From the NCBI GenBank assembly GCA_914767715.1, contig OU612068.1:32738001-32802000 (forward strand): a stretch of DNA of 64,000 bases, read 5' to 3'. Source of the stretch: Membranipora membranacea. Lineage: Eukaryota > Bryozoa > Gymnolaemata > Cheilostomatida > Membraniporidae. The translations under genes and the position numbers were made by a program. The notes under the pieces were generated by a model. The model searched no databases and had not been told where the DNA came from. It saw only the letters and a program-made list of their open reading frames with translations. Of this stretch, positions 25,301-37,116 are shown piece by piece. How positions within the stretch are numbered: position 1 is the stretch's first letter; each line of letters starts with the position of its first letter.

Positions 25301-28300
25301 AAGGTAAATGCTGATCATAAATTGAAGTATAAAATGGTCCAATTTGTTTGCTGTACCCTGTTCACACTACATGACAAACAACGAACTGTAACCTGTTAAC
25401 TGTTTTCAGTCACAAAAGTTATGTCTTGGACATGCCAACACATCATTATTTATGATATGTAGGGGTCTTAAAGCAAATCTTGTGACATCTCATAGTGCAA
25501 ATAAAGGGAATAAATTCATCCAACATATAATGTGAGTTATCCCTTCTTGAATACTAAGAGGACAACTCGATCTCAAAAAACTTCAAAGTCGAATGTGAAT
25601 TTGAAACCATCACCAGTGTTGAAATGGTTTGTTTACACTAACAACCCTACTAAGAACATGTACCAATGCTAGACATTAGGTATCCACAAAGCTTTATGTA
25701 AGAACGAATAAACTTCCATTGGATCAAAGCATCAAACGACCGATAACAATTACTCACCACATATTTGAGGATGCCTTTACCAGACAACTCCTGTTTGAGT
25801 TCCAGCTCCACTACATTTCTCTTACGATTGAATACAAAGTTACCATTAAAGTAAGCACAGCCTGACTTATAAACCCACTGGTCTATAAAAACTTCCAAAT
25901 CTTTACCAGTCACTGTCATAACACTTTTCATAAACTGCAAAACAAGAGTCATGATATAACAATTGATTTCGCTGAATGTTACACTATTTTGCTCGAGGAA
26001 ATGCCTCGATGGAGAGTTAGGTATCACAGATAACGTATTTTGAGCACAACATTTAATCAGAAGGAAATACAAACTGATATGAACCTACAAGTAGTGGTTA
26101 ACATTTTGGAACAGCTAGACGTACTTAGCTAAAATAATAATATGTAAAGCAATAGGATTTCCCCTGATTAAGGGCCTTTAGTGTATTACATTGATTCAGA
26201 TCATTGTATCAATATGAGTGGAAAGAGACTAAACTATACTGACCGATTTGGTAGAGATGATGATATTATCCCACATTCCAGTAGAGTATTCATTGGAGGC
26301 AGATATGGAGGCTAATGATAACATTTTGTTGAACACCTGAAAACAGGAACATGTTAATCATACAATTGAAAAGATGAACAGATGAGAACTTGTGAAGGAA
26401 GATCAATCAACTTGTGAGTCTCTGTCTTCTTGTGAAGAAAATCTGATAAAAAATTTTCATTCACTAATCTTATTCTCAATTTTACAATCTCCCAAACAAG
26501 AAAAATTATCATTTTTTTTCTCTTATTTATTTCCCCTAACTTTAGCCGTAATTTCTTTGGCCCCTTATGTAAAACATCCGACCAGGATGATATTGTCTGC
26601 CAATTACTTTTTCCACAGCTCTTCCTGGTTGCTTTATACACCAGGAAAATGTTCGATCGATTAGATGAGACTATTTGTATATAAGTTGACCGTGAAAGAA
26701 GTTATTAGGCCAGCTCTGTCAGGTCTGTTTCACCTTAGAAATGGCTGATAATATTTAAAGTGTCACCTGTAGCAGTAGCTCTTTGCCGAGCCTGTTCTCT
26801 AACATTCTGAGTATAAGACAGGCCTTCTTGATGAAGGTTTGTAGATAAGCGTGTGGCAGTGTCTGAGGTCTGTTTATATCAAAGTAAGCCCTGCCTATAG
26901 TCGTAGAAGCATCAAGTATGATGGCTGCTTCATTCTGCTCGTACTCACAAACCTCATCTAATATCTGAGGGAATGAAAAGAAGTCTCTTCACATACATGG
27001 CTCTCACAGTGACCATATCTCAAAAGTTCTTCACTATGCAGACGTTGATAAATTTTTTGCATACTTTTCCCAAATAAATGCATACTGTCACTAATGGTTG
27101 TTATAATGCAATCAGCAATATGGAATTTGCTGAGTGAGATAAATTGACATGTATGGTTCAATCAAGATATCTGAAGCTTTATCAATCATGCGTCTGCAAT
27201 GCTTGGAAAAGTGTTAATTGCAATTTTTAAAAAAGTAGTCTAATAAAACTAAATTACCTTGCTCATGACGTGACGGTATTCATTGTTACCAAACGTAGTT
27301 TTGAGATACTGATATCCTAGATACTCTGATATACCAAGGGTCAGCCACGAGTCAAACCTGATAATCAGAATTTTTGCATAGAAATTAAAAATAATATTTG
27401 ATGTTCATTTCTCTAGCGTTGCATTGATAAGAAGTTAGGAAGCAGTGCGCTTTTCAGTGATAAGAGTACAAATTAAGACAAAATTTAAAATTTTATATCT
27501 GGTAACTTGAAAAAGCACTGAAAAGAACCAATGTGAATTATTCTGACATACCACGATTTCCGTGATATGAAACAACCAAAAAACTGTCGAGCGATCCCTA
27601 AAGCCTGCTGCCACCTGCTGACGGGGTTCTGATCTATTACTCTAACAGAATGAAGTAGATTGGTGCTGAAAAGAAATAAAGATTAAATAATTACAAAAGA
27701 ATATAGCAGGCCTTCTTGCATGCAGAGTTGCTCAACCTTGACTTATTATTTGGGGTGACAACTTTGATGGATGTACCACATTCCTGCTTCTGCAGGTCAC
27801 ACCTGGCAAGGTTCAAAGTTTAAACTCTTGAATGCACTGTGCCTTAATCTGACTCTTCCCTTATACACTAAGATAAGATTCAATTAATAAATGATTATGA
27901 CAACTCATGTTTTATCATTTTCAAATTGAAATAACTACAGTTCATATATTAATTCAATGAACACCACAAAACCCAGGAGGGATTTTCTTTGACTGGGGAG
28001 GGAATGGTTAATAGAGTTTTACAAAGGAGGTGTGATTTCAAAACATATTTTCCAGTAGGAGGAAAATTTAATACCTTGAAAAATATTTCAATTGCCTACT
28101 GTCATAGTCATACATACAGCAGGGAGTTTTGGACAAACTCCCTGCATAAAGTATGAGACTACTGGTAATTTAATGTACATCATTGCAGTATTAGCATATA
28201 TAAAATCATACATGTTTATGGATCGCAATGAATACAAAATACTTAAAATTCTTTACAATATCGGAGGAGATATTGGAGGAAAAATCACCGAGACACAAAT

Positions 28301-31300
28301 TTAGCCTCCAGTAGTTAAACTATCTACTTCACCCAAGATCTATCACAGTTAGCTGAGTGATTGAAGCCCCTTGACCTAGGATCACCATGAAAGAAAATAA
28401 TTAACTTTCTCAAATGAAAATAACAAGCTGATTTAAAAAAACCAAACAGAATGTTCTCATAACAGGCTGGAAGAACTTTCGTTGAATTCATCCAATTCAA
28501 CCATGAGGTGTTGGGGTAGCATTGAGGCAGCCCTTGACAAGCTTAAGTTACTTACTTGAAAATAGTCATAGATGAGTATGTTTGAGATTCAGCATAAGCT
28601 TCATCTACAAAGACCTGCTTATATGAAGGATATGGGTATCGCACTGATAACATCTCTTCATAAAACTCAAAAGCCTGAAAATATCAAGACATATTATTAA
28701 TAAAATATCATCATACAAGGAATTTAATACCTAGCATGAAACAATTTTGAAGGGGGCTAAACAATGCATAATATGACCTCGGACCAACTAAAGCCCGTTT
28801 GCATGAAAATCTTCTCAGTTATAACAGGTAGAGTTTCAACACCACTATTTTATAATTGTGGTTTAACGAAGCACATAAAAGTTTAGAGAGTAATTATCAG
28901 ATTAACAGGACACAATCTTACCTGATATAAACTAGCTGTGGTAATCTTCAGGAGAGGCATGAGGTGAGGTAGGCAGTAATGTCTCACTTCATTCATGTTT
29001 GAGTCTATGTGACACTCAAATGGCCTTAAAAAAGGAACAAGATTCGTCCCATAACCTAACAAGTTGTGGGGACTCATGTAAAGTTGTCGTTTACAGGGCT
29101 GACACGCGCTTCTACAGCACAATTACCCAAAAACTAAACATGGGGTGCAAAGGCCAGATGTTTATGTTAATAACAGGTCATATGTACTTTCCTGGCAGGT
29201 GATAATAACTGGCTAATAAATTCCATGATAATATCAAATGATGTAACACAAACAACTCAATAAACTTATGAATGAAGGCAATGTGAGGTGAAACACATTT
29301 TGTAATAATGTCAATAAGCAGATATGTTCATACTCATGGAATATGAGCGGTTGTATCTATGACTACGATGACTTACCCAACTGCTAGAGCAATATTACAT
29401 GCAGAGGTGGGAACACTCAAGTCATAATAAAATGTTTTCTGTTTGCCGTCCATAGACAGAGCAGATTCTACCAGCTCGCCAGCGGAGACAGCTGTCATCA
29501 TTGCGTCCACACAAACCTCTATCCTCCATGTACATAACTCACTGAATGAGTCAATACAGGGAAACCATAGCCTACAATAAGATATGATATCACATGCATT
29601 GTGACTATGTGCTTGAGTGTATAAACTCCAATCCCAATCGAGTGGTGTTAAGGCACTCACTGGTGGCTGTGATATAAGATCTCAGTATGGTCTGTGGTGG
29701 TATTTAAGATATCACCACAGCTTCCCTGATATGTGACCAATTTGAAAAAAGGAAACTTTTACAAGGGATCATTCAAGACAGGAAAAAAGATTCCTTGGGT
29801 CAGCCAAGTTATGCATAGCAAGCATGTTTTGTGGAGACTACCTTGAGGAGTTTTCTGTTCCATAAGAGAACATGTGCATAGCATTCTTGAGTAGAGTACC
29901 ATCATCCAGTCTGGGTAGTACAAAGTGCAGACCACCAGCAGGGTCATGTAGTGCAAACTCTACGGAGAGTCTAAATAGTTTACTGTCTACAATCACATAT
30001 GTGTAAACTATAGTTTACAAATTCCTCTACAATACCTTATTGCATAGAGCGACCGTGGTTACATTGTGCAAACACATAGCAACATGTACAACAATTATCT
30101 ACAGCCAAAGGTGCAGGCATGGCTATAAATTGTGGTAATATGGTAGAGTAATTTATGTGTGTAAACTTCACGGTTGAACAAACATGAGAGATAAAACAGA
30201 TAATGGATGAGATAATGACCACATAGAAGACATTCCAGTCTATAATTAAACCGTTTATCGTGATGGTAGATGGTAAACTCTGGTACTATTATTATATTTT
30301 CGCACTTTTTACGGAGCGAGACAACTGCCAGCAAGTCTTCGTGGCGCAATCGGTTAGCGCGTTCGACTGTTAATCGAAAGGTTGGTGGTTCAAGCCCACC
30401 CGAGGACGGCTAGCTTTTTACATATGATATACAGATTTCCATACCAAAGCACTACCATGTTAATTATGCAATACATACTGTTAACATCACTTTCAACTTG
30501 TTTAGGGAGATAAATAGTAAGCTCTCCCAATCTTTTATCGGCATCCACTGAAGCAAAAGATTCAACTTCATTGTTCTGAAAAGTATCTAGGTTTCTCCTG
30601 AAAATAAAAAGGCTCAAGTGAACATATATGAGAATATGATCCTATATGAAAATGTCATCACAACCAATCAGGATTAGGCCTAGAGAATGTAAAATATAAA
30701 CCTTTATCTCCAAAGCCTAAAGTAATTGAGAGCTGTTGGTGATACAACCCAAAGATTAGTTTTGCTTGTGATTTACATGTCATTTATGTCTTGTGTAAAT
30801 GCTGAAATATGAAATGTATCTTATGTATTGAGGGATTACTGGTACTCACGATACAGAGTTGTTGGGGACGATCTCAAGTGTTGGATCACAATATTCGTAC
30901 TCAGCTTCATATCTACCATTTACCAGCACCTCAAATATTCGTGATCAGTTCAGTTAAGAAAAGTAGTCTGACACATATAAGTGCCATGAATAATCAGTTT
31001 CGGTCATAGTTTAAAAAAAACATGAAGCGAAATAAAAATAATAGGGTATATGAATGATGGCTAGAATGGGAACAACAGACTTAGGGCAGGGAATGGTATC
31101 TTTGTTTGATCAAGAGATGGCGTAAGGTTAGTGTGCATTCCATTTAGTGGGATGTGAGAATATATGCCGTTAGAATCAAATCACTACATAATCGTATTAA
31201 AGGATATGACTCTGTTTGCAGTTCAATCTGACAGTCAAGCTATCCGGTACTAAAGGCAGAAGGTGTAATTCCACTAGGCCCTGAAATCAGACACACAATA

Positions 31301-33406
31301 CAGAAAGTGAATATAATTCAATTGATCCTTCCTTGAAACCAAAAATGTGTTAGAAGATACAGCTTTACTTAAAGTGCTGAAATACATCTTGATGAAGGCC
31401 TAGCCTTAAACAGGTATTCATGAAAGTCAATTCTTTGTATGAATGATAAGTTTACAATGAGGTGCTTGTTAGATGCCAATATGCAAGAAACAGGACAACA
31501 AATTATCATCAAATGGGAATTAAAATGATAGAATTCAGTACCTACCACAACCAGTTTCTTCTCAAAGCTGATTTTGCTGATTATAAGAGTTTGATGAACT
31601 ACAAAAAAAATTAATCAATGATACAGTGAGAATAAATTTTATAACTTTAAGATTGATAGCATAGTGGACAACTTATAATATATATAGCGCCTGTATACAT
31701 GAGTGCCATCTTGAAAAAAACCCAGAAATCTGCTATGATAAAGTATTATGATTAGTTGCAGCTTGCTAATCATTCTGTTTGCTCTGCGTTTAGCTATTTA
31801 CTGCCCACAACTGACTTCTTATGGTTCATCCTCTATGACATAAATACGATAAAGTATTGATGTTTATTGCAGAAAAATAGGAGTCTCCTATATTTGACAC
31901 ATACCAAGCTATTCACGAAAGTGACAAAATCAGTCACATCAGATGCTCGCCAAACAAAATGCATGAAATTTGTATTTATATACTCTCAATAAAAAATCAA
32001 GGATTATCGAAATCTCTGGTTGAATAGAGCCATGTTCCTTGCTGACAACAGGGAGGGTGGGATATATGAAGATTGCACTCAACTTTTTTTGTTAACAATC
32101 ATAGGTACTGTTGAAAAGTTGTCCTCTCATATTTGCACACTGGTTTACAAAAGGGAGGTACCTCTATATGAAGAATCCAATGAGAAAACTAGAAGCTTAC
32201 ATCAGATTTACAGAAGAGAGAGATATATCTTCATTAAATATACATTTCTTAGTTTTCTTAAAATGTTCAAAAATGTATTAATAATATTTACACGCCTATT
32301 AAGTGATAAACTAGGCTATACACCTCTAAGATAGGTGGCGTATCTCACCGTATTTTGCCATAAAATCTTTGTAAATATTGCAGTTTTGGTATGAGTTACG
32401 AACCACTAGGCCTGAGTTCCAACTTGAAACATGTATGTTGGGCTGGGCAGGGTCATAATACACCCAGTAAACATGCTATTATCAGTGCAGATACATATTT
32501 GAGCAAATACACCTAGTTGAAACTCATTTTTATGTTAGTCTCAATGTTTACCAGTGCTGCAAACAGCTCTTGTGCTTGATGGCAGGTGATATTATGTAAA
32601 TGTGGATTGATTGACATGTATTTAGGCTGGGGCAATAACATCATAACTGAGAGAATGCTCATATGCGTGAGATAACCATTTACAAAATGTCATGTCAGAC
32701 TGAAAAATATCTTAATATTTTCAGTCCAGTACCCATGATTGAGAGCCAATACTGCGCTCTGATTGGTCAATTTTTATAAATGCAAGCTCCACCTCTCCCA
32801 CCCTCCCTGCTGACAACTATCCACATTTCTAAATTTTTTGAAATTATGGGATGATTATTCCACATGCACGGCCACTGCCAACTTTTAATCTGTGGGTTTA
32901 AACCAGTATGAAAGTATGTTATATATTTCATCAATTTATTATAATAATGGTCCCAAATTTGGATTAATATATGATACTGATAGTTGATTGATAAGGTTTC
33001 TCAATCTTCAGGCAATGAGGGATTTCATTAATTGGCCTAGGTTTGACTCTGAGAAAATGAACTCTTTGCCCTAATTAATGGGAGGGGGGGGGGGAGGGGG
33101 CTGTTATTTACTGAATTTATATAAAATAAATATGGCTTTATTCTCTATTATTATTATTTGTTATTCAAATTATTGTTTTTTCCTAAGATAACACTTACAC
33201 TCACAGCCCTGTAGTTGGTGCAAAACCGGTGGTTGAGTGACAAGGCCTTTTCTCTCTCTGGGGCACTCGACCACTGGACTTGCACCAACTAACTACACTC
33301 TACGTCTACAGATGAGAAGGCCTGTGGTTACACTAAAACTAACTTAGTCACTAACAGCAGTTACTCACTGCTTCTAGAGTTTACCTAGTTTAAAGTTGTG
33401 TGCCAT
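16386..33406 (-). CDS. TAF2: Transcription initiation factor TFIID subunit 2
   Basis: TFIID subunit with an M1-aminopeptidase fold that contacts the Initiator and downstream promoter DNA. 27 coding exons give 3360 nt, 1119 aa: 33406-33385, 31598-31546, 31280-31208, 30940-30850, 30597-30479, 29986-29842, 29571-29377, 29024-28922, 28674-28556, 27665-27552, 27357-27258, 26964-26767, 26336-26244, 25934-25758, 25255-25080, 24900-24768, 24409-24290, 23900-23776, 23610-23484, 23215-23139, 19524-19414, 18719-18580, 18403-18362, 18226-18049, 17746-17617, 17339-17198, 16642-16386. It starts MAHNFKLVHQTL. Family landmarks include [61 protein letters not shown] and [15 protein letters not shown]. Where peptidases have HEXXH, this protein reads [16 protein letters not shown], so it is non-catalytic like other TAF2. 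The C-terminus is Lys/His-rich with a run of ten Gly. Exons 3 and 4 are joined by an AT-AC intron. The 3.6-kb intron 23138-19525 hosts a semaphorin gene. Confidence 0.95.
16980..17135 (+). repeat. Possible degenerate SINE relic
   Basis: AGGAGGTAGCTCAGTTG at about 16983 and CAAACTGAGAGCA at about 17092 match short stretches of the clearer SINE at 37773 (GGAGGTGGCTCAGTGG; CAAACTGAGAGCA), in the same order and at comparable spacing. No B box is visible. Weak evidence; a decayed copy in a TAF2 intron is possible. Confidence 0.35.
20366..20371 (-). other. Polyadenylation signal AATAAA, semaphorin gene
   Basis: TTTATT on the plus strand, about 90 bp past the semaphorin stop codon. It supports a separate 3' end inside the TAF2 intron. 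Confidence 0.5.
20462..22477 (-). CDS. Transmembrane semaphorin, intronless, nested in a TAF2 intron
   Basis: A single open frame of 671 codons. Residues about 1-32 form a signal peptide (hydrophobic [12 protein letters not shown]). About 40-515 is a sema beta-propeller with many Cys and N-glycosylation sites (NIS, NSS, NGT, NDS) and family-like stretches such as [21 protein letters not shown]. About 524-573 is a PSI domain with [21 protein letters not shown]. About 574-610 is a Thr/Ser-rich stalk, about 611-635 a transmembrane helix ([21 protein letters not shown]), and a cytoplasmic tail of about 36 residues follows. This order matches membrane semaphorins, which signal through plexins; it lacks the plexin intracellular GAP domain. 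It lies on the same strand as its host gene. The absence of introns suggests a retrocopy or an old intron loss. No poly-A tract or target-site repeats were noticed. The subclass cannot be assigned by eye. Confidence 0.9.
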   Translation of the reverse strand: MYRLFIYRKTLTSFPVTSISIALIFLTATDGQVFSGIEDTEDSKIGSDEYLRHLYTGDNFLLIGGRSYLYNISSSTMEVYNAHKWANSIGEGNICNESHRQVYNDDCFNYVMSADKKNDELFVICTAAGVEPLCKLMEFENNNWVLKSTNVEVSTYPEYVTLWFYAPPWQWTRRIILNSSEGVDYGMSMRVNHGSIEGFYHFIRSATFTKGGLLTPSTGDFIASDSNNRKLSPLYSGMYDTDDHVYFLYSEPAIETFSLADAFRAQYSRIARVCKNDEGEREGSYYFSSFFKTRILCGPKSGTLGQIPSAVKNYEGFYQPYIDVIVDITQPHISSIEEANDEKVFLALFSTPKGALSGSAICAYKLSDIDNNFANNKVVNGTGFVDQEDPTKCVNDSQSMTQAEKDIRAHHRLAEPVLALDNDALFFIDDLKFTMIEVDWQVAAADGKKYDIIFVSTYDGKILKLVKYKESAEHKERYHIVEKREVSTNRDKIHELSLITDELGRKNLIASSYAQVKRVPVEICYQYTTCEKCFGLRDPYCGWSAALNQCVSITHSAEDKKSNIFSGTDSICYTTTKSTTETSSTLPSTATSTEQTTTQSAQDGVAKAVNCVHTSLFAGLAMAIIFSVCGFLVGMRYGKSRGNVTYPQDVRSNPQTPTTTADNTPVDPVAQ
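22478..23138. other. Upstream region of the nested semaphorin (TAF2 intron)
   Basis: It should contain the semaphorin promoter and 5' UTR. AT-rich; no TATA box or repeat stands out. A 5' UTR intron cannot be excluded. Confidence 0.4.
30335..30408 (+). tRNA. tRNA-Asn (anticodon GTT)
   Basis: A 74-nt cloverleaf. The acceptor arm GTCTTCG pairs with CGAGGAC (one G-U) and the discriminator is G. The D arm has the A box TGGCGCAATCGG, the anticodon stem TTCGA/TCGAA encloses loop CTGTTAA with anticodon GTT, and the T arm has the B box GGTTCAAGCCC. It has no intron and CCA is not encoded. It matches eukaryotic nuclear tRNA-Asn closely. It is antisense to TAF2, in the intron between exons 30597-30479 and 29986-29842. 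Confidence 0.96.
30415..30419 (+). terminator. RNA polymerase III terminator (T5)
   Basis: Five T residues start seven bases after the tRNA-Asn 3' end, the usual Pol III stop. Confidence 0.8.
30941..31207 (-). other. U12-type AT-AC intron of TAF2
   Basis: The intron starts ATATCCTTTAA on the minus strand (5' end at 31207), matching the minor-spliceosome 5' site ATATCCTT. It ends GATCAC (AC at 30942-30941), with TTTTCTTAAC at 30962-30953, a near-ideal U12 branch site about 12 nt from the acceptor. Splicing here joins KQ-S to [17 protein letters not shown] in frame, as TAF2 proteins read. No GT-AG choice gives an open join, since the upstream exon meets TAA just past the donor. Confidence 0.9.
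33211..33293. repeat. Foldback repeat, about 83 bp
   Basis: Arms 33211-33239 and about 33263-33293 are reverse complements (TAGTTGGTGCA / TGCACCAACTA outermost), with a TCTCTCTC-containing loop. It lies about 110 bp from the end of TAF2 coding exon 1, in its first intron. Confidence 0.75.
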
Positions 33407-33529
33407 GACAAGTCTGGATGAGTTAGCAGCTCCACTGGATGGCAAAATTCATGCAGTTACTCTTCATATAGCTCTCATTTATAAATTTCCATTCTCATAA
33501 TAAATAAGCTCATCTCTCTGTAGAATCTA

Positions 33530-35967
33530 TGTCGTTTCGTACTTGTGCACATTCGTACTTCCAGTTCGTACTAAGGTCAGCTCGTACTTCCTGTACAAAT
33601 GCGCAGGCGCAGATACAATTATTAGCATGAGTGAGGGAGATACTTTTACATACTAGTCATGACTCATGTGTGGAAACCAGACACAAGCTCTTCCAACTGA
33701 AATTTGGTAAGACAGGCTTTTGTTATCATGCACATAAACATCCATGTTATATTCATACCAATTTACTCCCTGTTCATACACCCAGTCTAGATGTTAAAGC
33801 AAGGAGTAAACAAATACCTAAGTCTCATTCTCCCAAGAAATAATTGTTCTCAATCCAGTGGGACTCAACTGGAGCAAGCCCTAGTTAGTAGCTATAATAT
33901 GGCTACTAACTAGGGCTTGCTCCAGTTCAGTCCCTCTGGCTTGAGAACAATTTATATTCCTTTGGCTGTCCCTGGTGACCTTTGGTGCATGTTTATGGTT
34001 GGGCCTGCTAGTCTAGTCCTTGTTCCTGGTGTAACCCCATATTCAAACCTTCACAATAAGAGCTCTATGTTGCCAATCCTAAATTGTGGAATATCCCCTT
34101 ACTCTTATGGCTCTTTAATACTTGTAGATCCTTCTGTTTGAGAGGTTCCAGTAAATTTGGAGGGCAAGTTATTTGATGACTGACATGGACCGATTGATGA
34201 GCCTGAGGAAACATTCCTGGAGCCTTCATCAGTGGAAGCGACTACTCCAGTCCTCATTTCTCAAGTTAGTAGTCATGGTACACCAAAGTACCAATTTGTA
34301 TTCAGAATATAACCAACTAACTGCGAATCAGTCTTGCTATGATTTTACTGATGTGTATGTTTACTTGCGGACTGCTCGTTTTACCTGCGTTTTATGTCAT
34401 TATGCCGCCCCTCCACATTACTGTTAGATTTTTGAGACCAGTCCTTCACATGCTCATCACTCATTATTCGAATCACTCTATATGTGATCAGTCATTTTAT
34501 GAAGATAAACTTCCTGTATAACAAAAAAATTTCAATTCATGTTTATTCATGATGTTCATTCCTGCATGTCATCATCAGGGGAATGGTTTATCATTGTAGA
34601 GATCGTCTATGAAGAAGTGGCACTCAACAGAGAAAGCTTACCTTGGAATGCAGGATTGACATCAATGTACTTATCAGTAAGTCTGACAGTACGGAGTGCA
34701 AATACAACTCTTCATAGATAAATATGTTGCTGATATGCTGCCTATGTGTCCACAGGGGACACTTGTGTCATCCTTTGGCTTTCTGCCTTTCATTGCTCTT
34801 TATCCCGCAAATACTGCAGGAATCAACACCAGCCTAGCTCAATCAAAGTCCCAATCACAATCACTGCTGGAGAAATAAGACGCCGATCAGTGTGTCCAGG
34901 CTCAAATGAGTCTCTTGTATCCTTAGTACTACTATGTTGAGATCTTCATACGCAGATTGGTTGTTCAATGATGATATTTCCCTGTGCAATATCTACATGT
35001 TTTAAAGCTTCGATCTTGCATATTGTTCTAAATATTGCTTCTATGTGACAAATAGCAATGGTGTTTCTTTATCCTCTCATGTAAGAAGAGCAAACGACTC
35101 CATAAGTATTGAGTTATTTTCTTTTCAATTTTCAGTTAACTTTGATAGGTGTGTTGTTTGAGGTACATGATGAAGGAAGGGACTTTGAGATTGGTTATGT
35201 TGATATGTCAGTTATGTACAACAAAGCTACTGTTGCTCCTCCAAGAATGTAATAGGAATGAGCTTTACCTTGGGAGGATTCAGAGAGACATCCCCAGAAA
35301 GCATTAAAATTGTTTATGGAAGTCAGCCAACTGTCATATTCTTGATTGTTTACAGTACCTTGCTGCTTCTCATTGATTTTCAATGTTTTATGTTTTGTTT
35401 TACTTCTTCTTGTTGATACATAATGTATTTTTTCAAATGTATTGAATTCACGGAAATAATATGTGACATGAGACCTTGATTGCAGACTTTATTGATGAAA
35501 TGTTGTGAAGATTTTATGATTACGTTTCTATATATTGGTCTATCAATGATCATGCTTATATTTTATGCTACAGTGAGATATCATATATACAAATTATGAG
35601 AAACTAAAAACGATTCGCTTGTATTTGTGTCGACATGACTAGTAATAATGATGACTAAGTAGAATAATAATCGACTGAAAAAATAGAGTGGGGTGTCACA
35701 AAAACAGGGATAATTTTTGAACCTCTGTTTCTACCCAAATTCTGATGTCATATTTGGAATTATCAGGAAATTCTGAGTGTTATTGTTGTATCTAAAGAAA
35801 AAAAGAGCAAAATTATTTTTTTAGCCTCTGTATTTTTGGCCACATAAAAGGCTATATGAGAATTAATAAGGAGTTGTGCCATCATAAAATAAATAAAAAT
35901 GAGAAAAAGTTGGGAAGTACGAAACGTCCGTACGAATCGTCCTCAGTACGAATCATCTATGTACCTC
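33530..35967. mobile_element. Putative DNA element edged by TTCGTAC subterminal repeats
   Basis: The left edge (33530-33585) has four copies of T/CTCGTAC at about 16-18 bp spacing. The right edge (35916-35962) has three copies of the reverse complement GTACGAA at similar spacing. Inverted clusters of a short motif at both ends are typical of DNA transposons that bind transposase at subterminal sites. Reading frames inside (for example 33917-34141 and 34339-34521) are short and unrecognised. The boundaries are approximate and no target-site duplication was established. It lies just upstream of the TAF2 start codon. Confidence 0.45.
33842..33953. repeat. Near-perfect hairpin repeat, about 112 bp
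   Basis: Two arms of about 50 bp (outer AATTGTTCTCAA / TTGAGAACAATT, inner GCCCTAGTTAGTAGC / GCTACTAACTAGGGC) flank an 8-base centre TATAATAT. It is MITE-like, with no coding capacity. Confidence 0.88.
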
Positions 35968-36005
35968 TCTGGAATATCACTAGATAACCAAACAACCTTT
36001 TTTCT

Positions 36006-36410
36006 GAATCTACGACATTTAGACCCAACAATTTAGACCCAACCAAATAGACCCACTACAAAATAGACCCAATACAAAATAAACCCACTACAAACTAGAC
36101 CCAGAACAAACTGGACCCAATTTATCACGATTGACAAAGGCTGCAAACTCAAGTCTATACTCTCATAAAAGCTCTTTCCTGATTGGCCATGTTTTTTACT
36201 CTTTCTTTTCCCATACCACCAGCTTAGCCCAAAGTTTTCATTGGTTGAATACTTGTTACCAAAAAGACCCAGCTATTTCATTGGTTCTTAACTAACTATA
36301 GTACTGGGTGATAAACTTCATGCTGTGATCAGTATTATTATCCCAAAAAGCAATTTATGATTAGAGGGGATTGTCCTCTTTATATGCATGGGTAGGAAAT
36401 TTCAAATTTA
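36006..36410 (+). repeat. Left TIR of the MULE, with AGACCCA array
   Basis: About eight AGACCCA (or AAACCCA/GGACCCA) units occupy 36020-36121. A less conserved stretch follows, including TTGTTACCAAAAAGACCCAGC and a TCCTCTTTAT.TGCATGGGTAGGAAA end, each with a reverse-complement partner in the right TIR. Confidence 0.85.
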
Positions 36411-37116
36411 GAAAATACTTTCATATCAATAATCAGGAGGGAATGATTTTTTCAGTTTTCACAATAAATTCAGACAACTATTTGTTAAATCAAACCTAGA
36501 TAATTTCAATCAAGGAGTAATGGCGGACTGTTACTCCTTGTTTCAATGAAGGAGTATAAGGGACAGCCAAAACTAAAACATGTCCACCAAAGTTTATGAT
36601 GGAACTTCTGTCGTTGACGCAATCTTGCTCAGATCAAAACTTTTAAATCCTTGGTTCAAGTATGTAAACAAACCTGTTGTTGTCAAAGTTTATCTCAGTC
36701 TTTTAACTAACATGTGAGTGAGTCAACTGTGGAGGACGAGACTACAAAAATCGTCCACCCTGACATCACTACATGGATTTAAAGCTTCCTCACTCATAGA
36801 ACGCAAACTGTATCGATTTTATTGCATGAGCGATTCAATTGTATTTAGGCAACAGTTTGTAGCGTGATGATGAAAATGGGGCAGCTGAAATAAAGCTAAA
36901 CCGTCTGTCTATATGTTTAACTTTTTGCTTCAATTAAGGCAAAAGGTTAAATTCCTGCAATCAACTTCTGAGTCAAGACATATTTTATATCAGAATCTCA
37001 CTGTATTATGTAATATCAACATTGATCTACAGTTCATTGAACCAACAAGTGATGGTTTAGTTTTTGCAAAAAAAAATTATTGTTTCAACAGATCACAGGA
37101 ACAGGTTGAGATGCAT

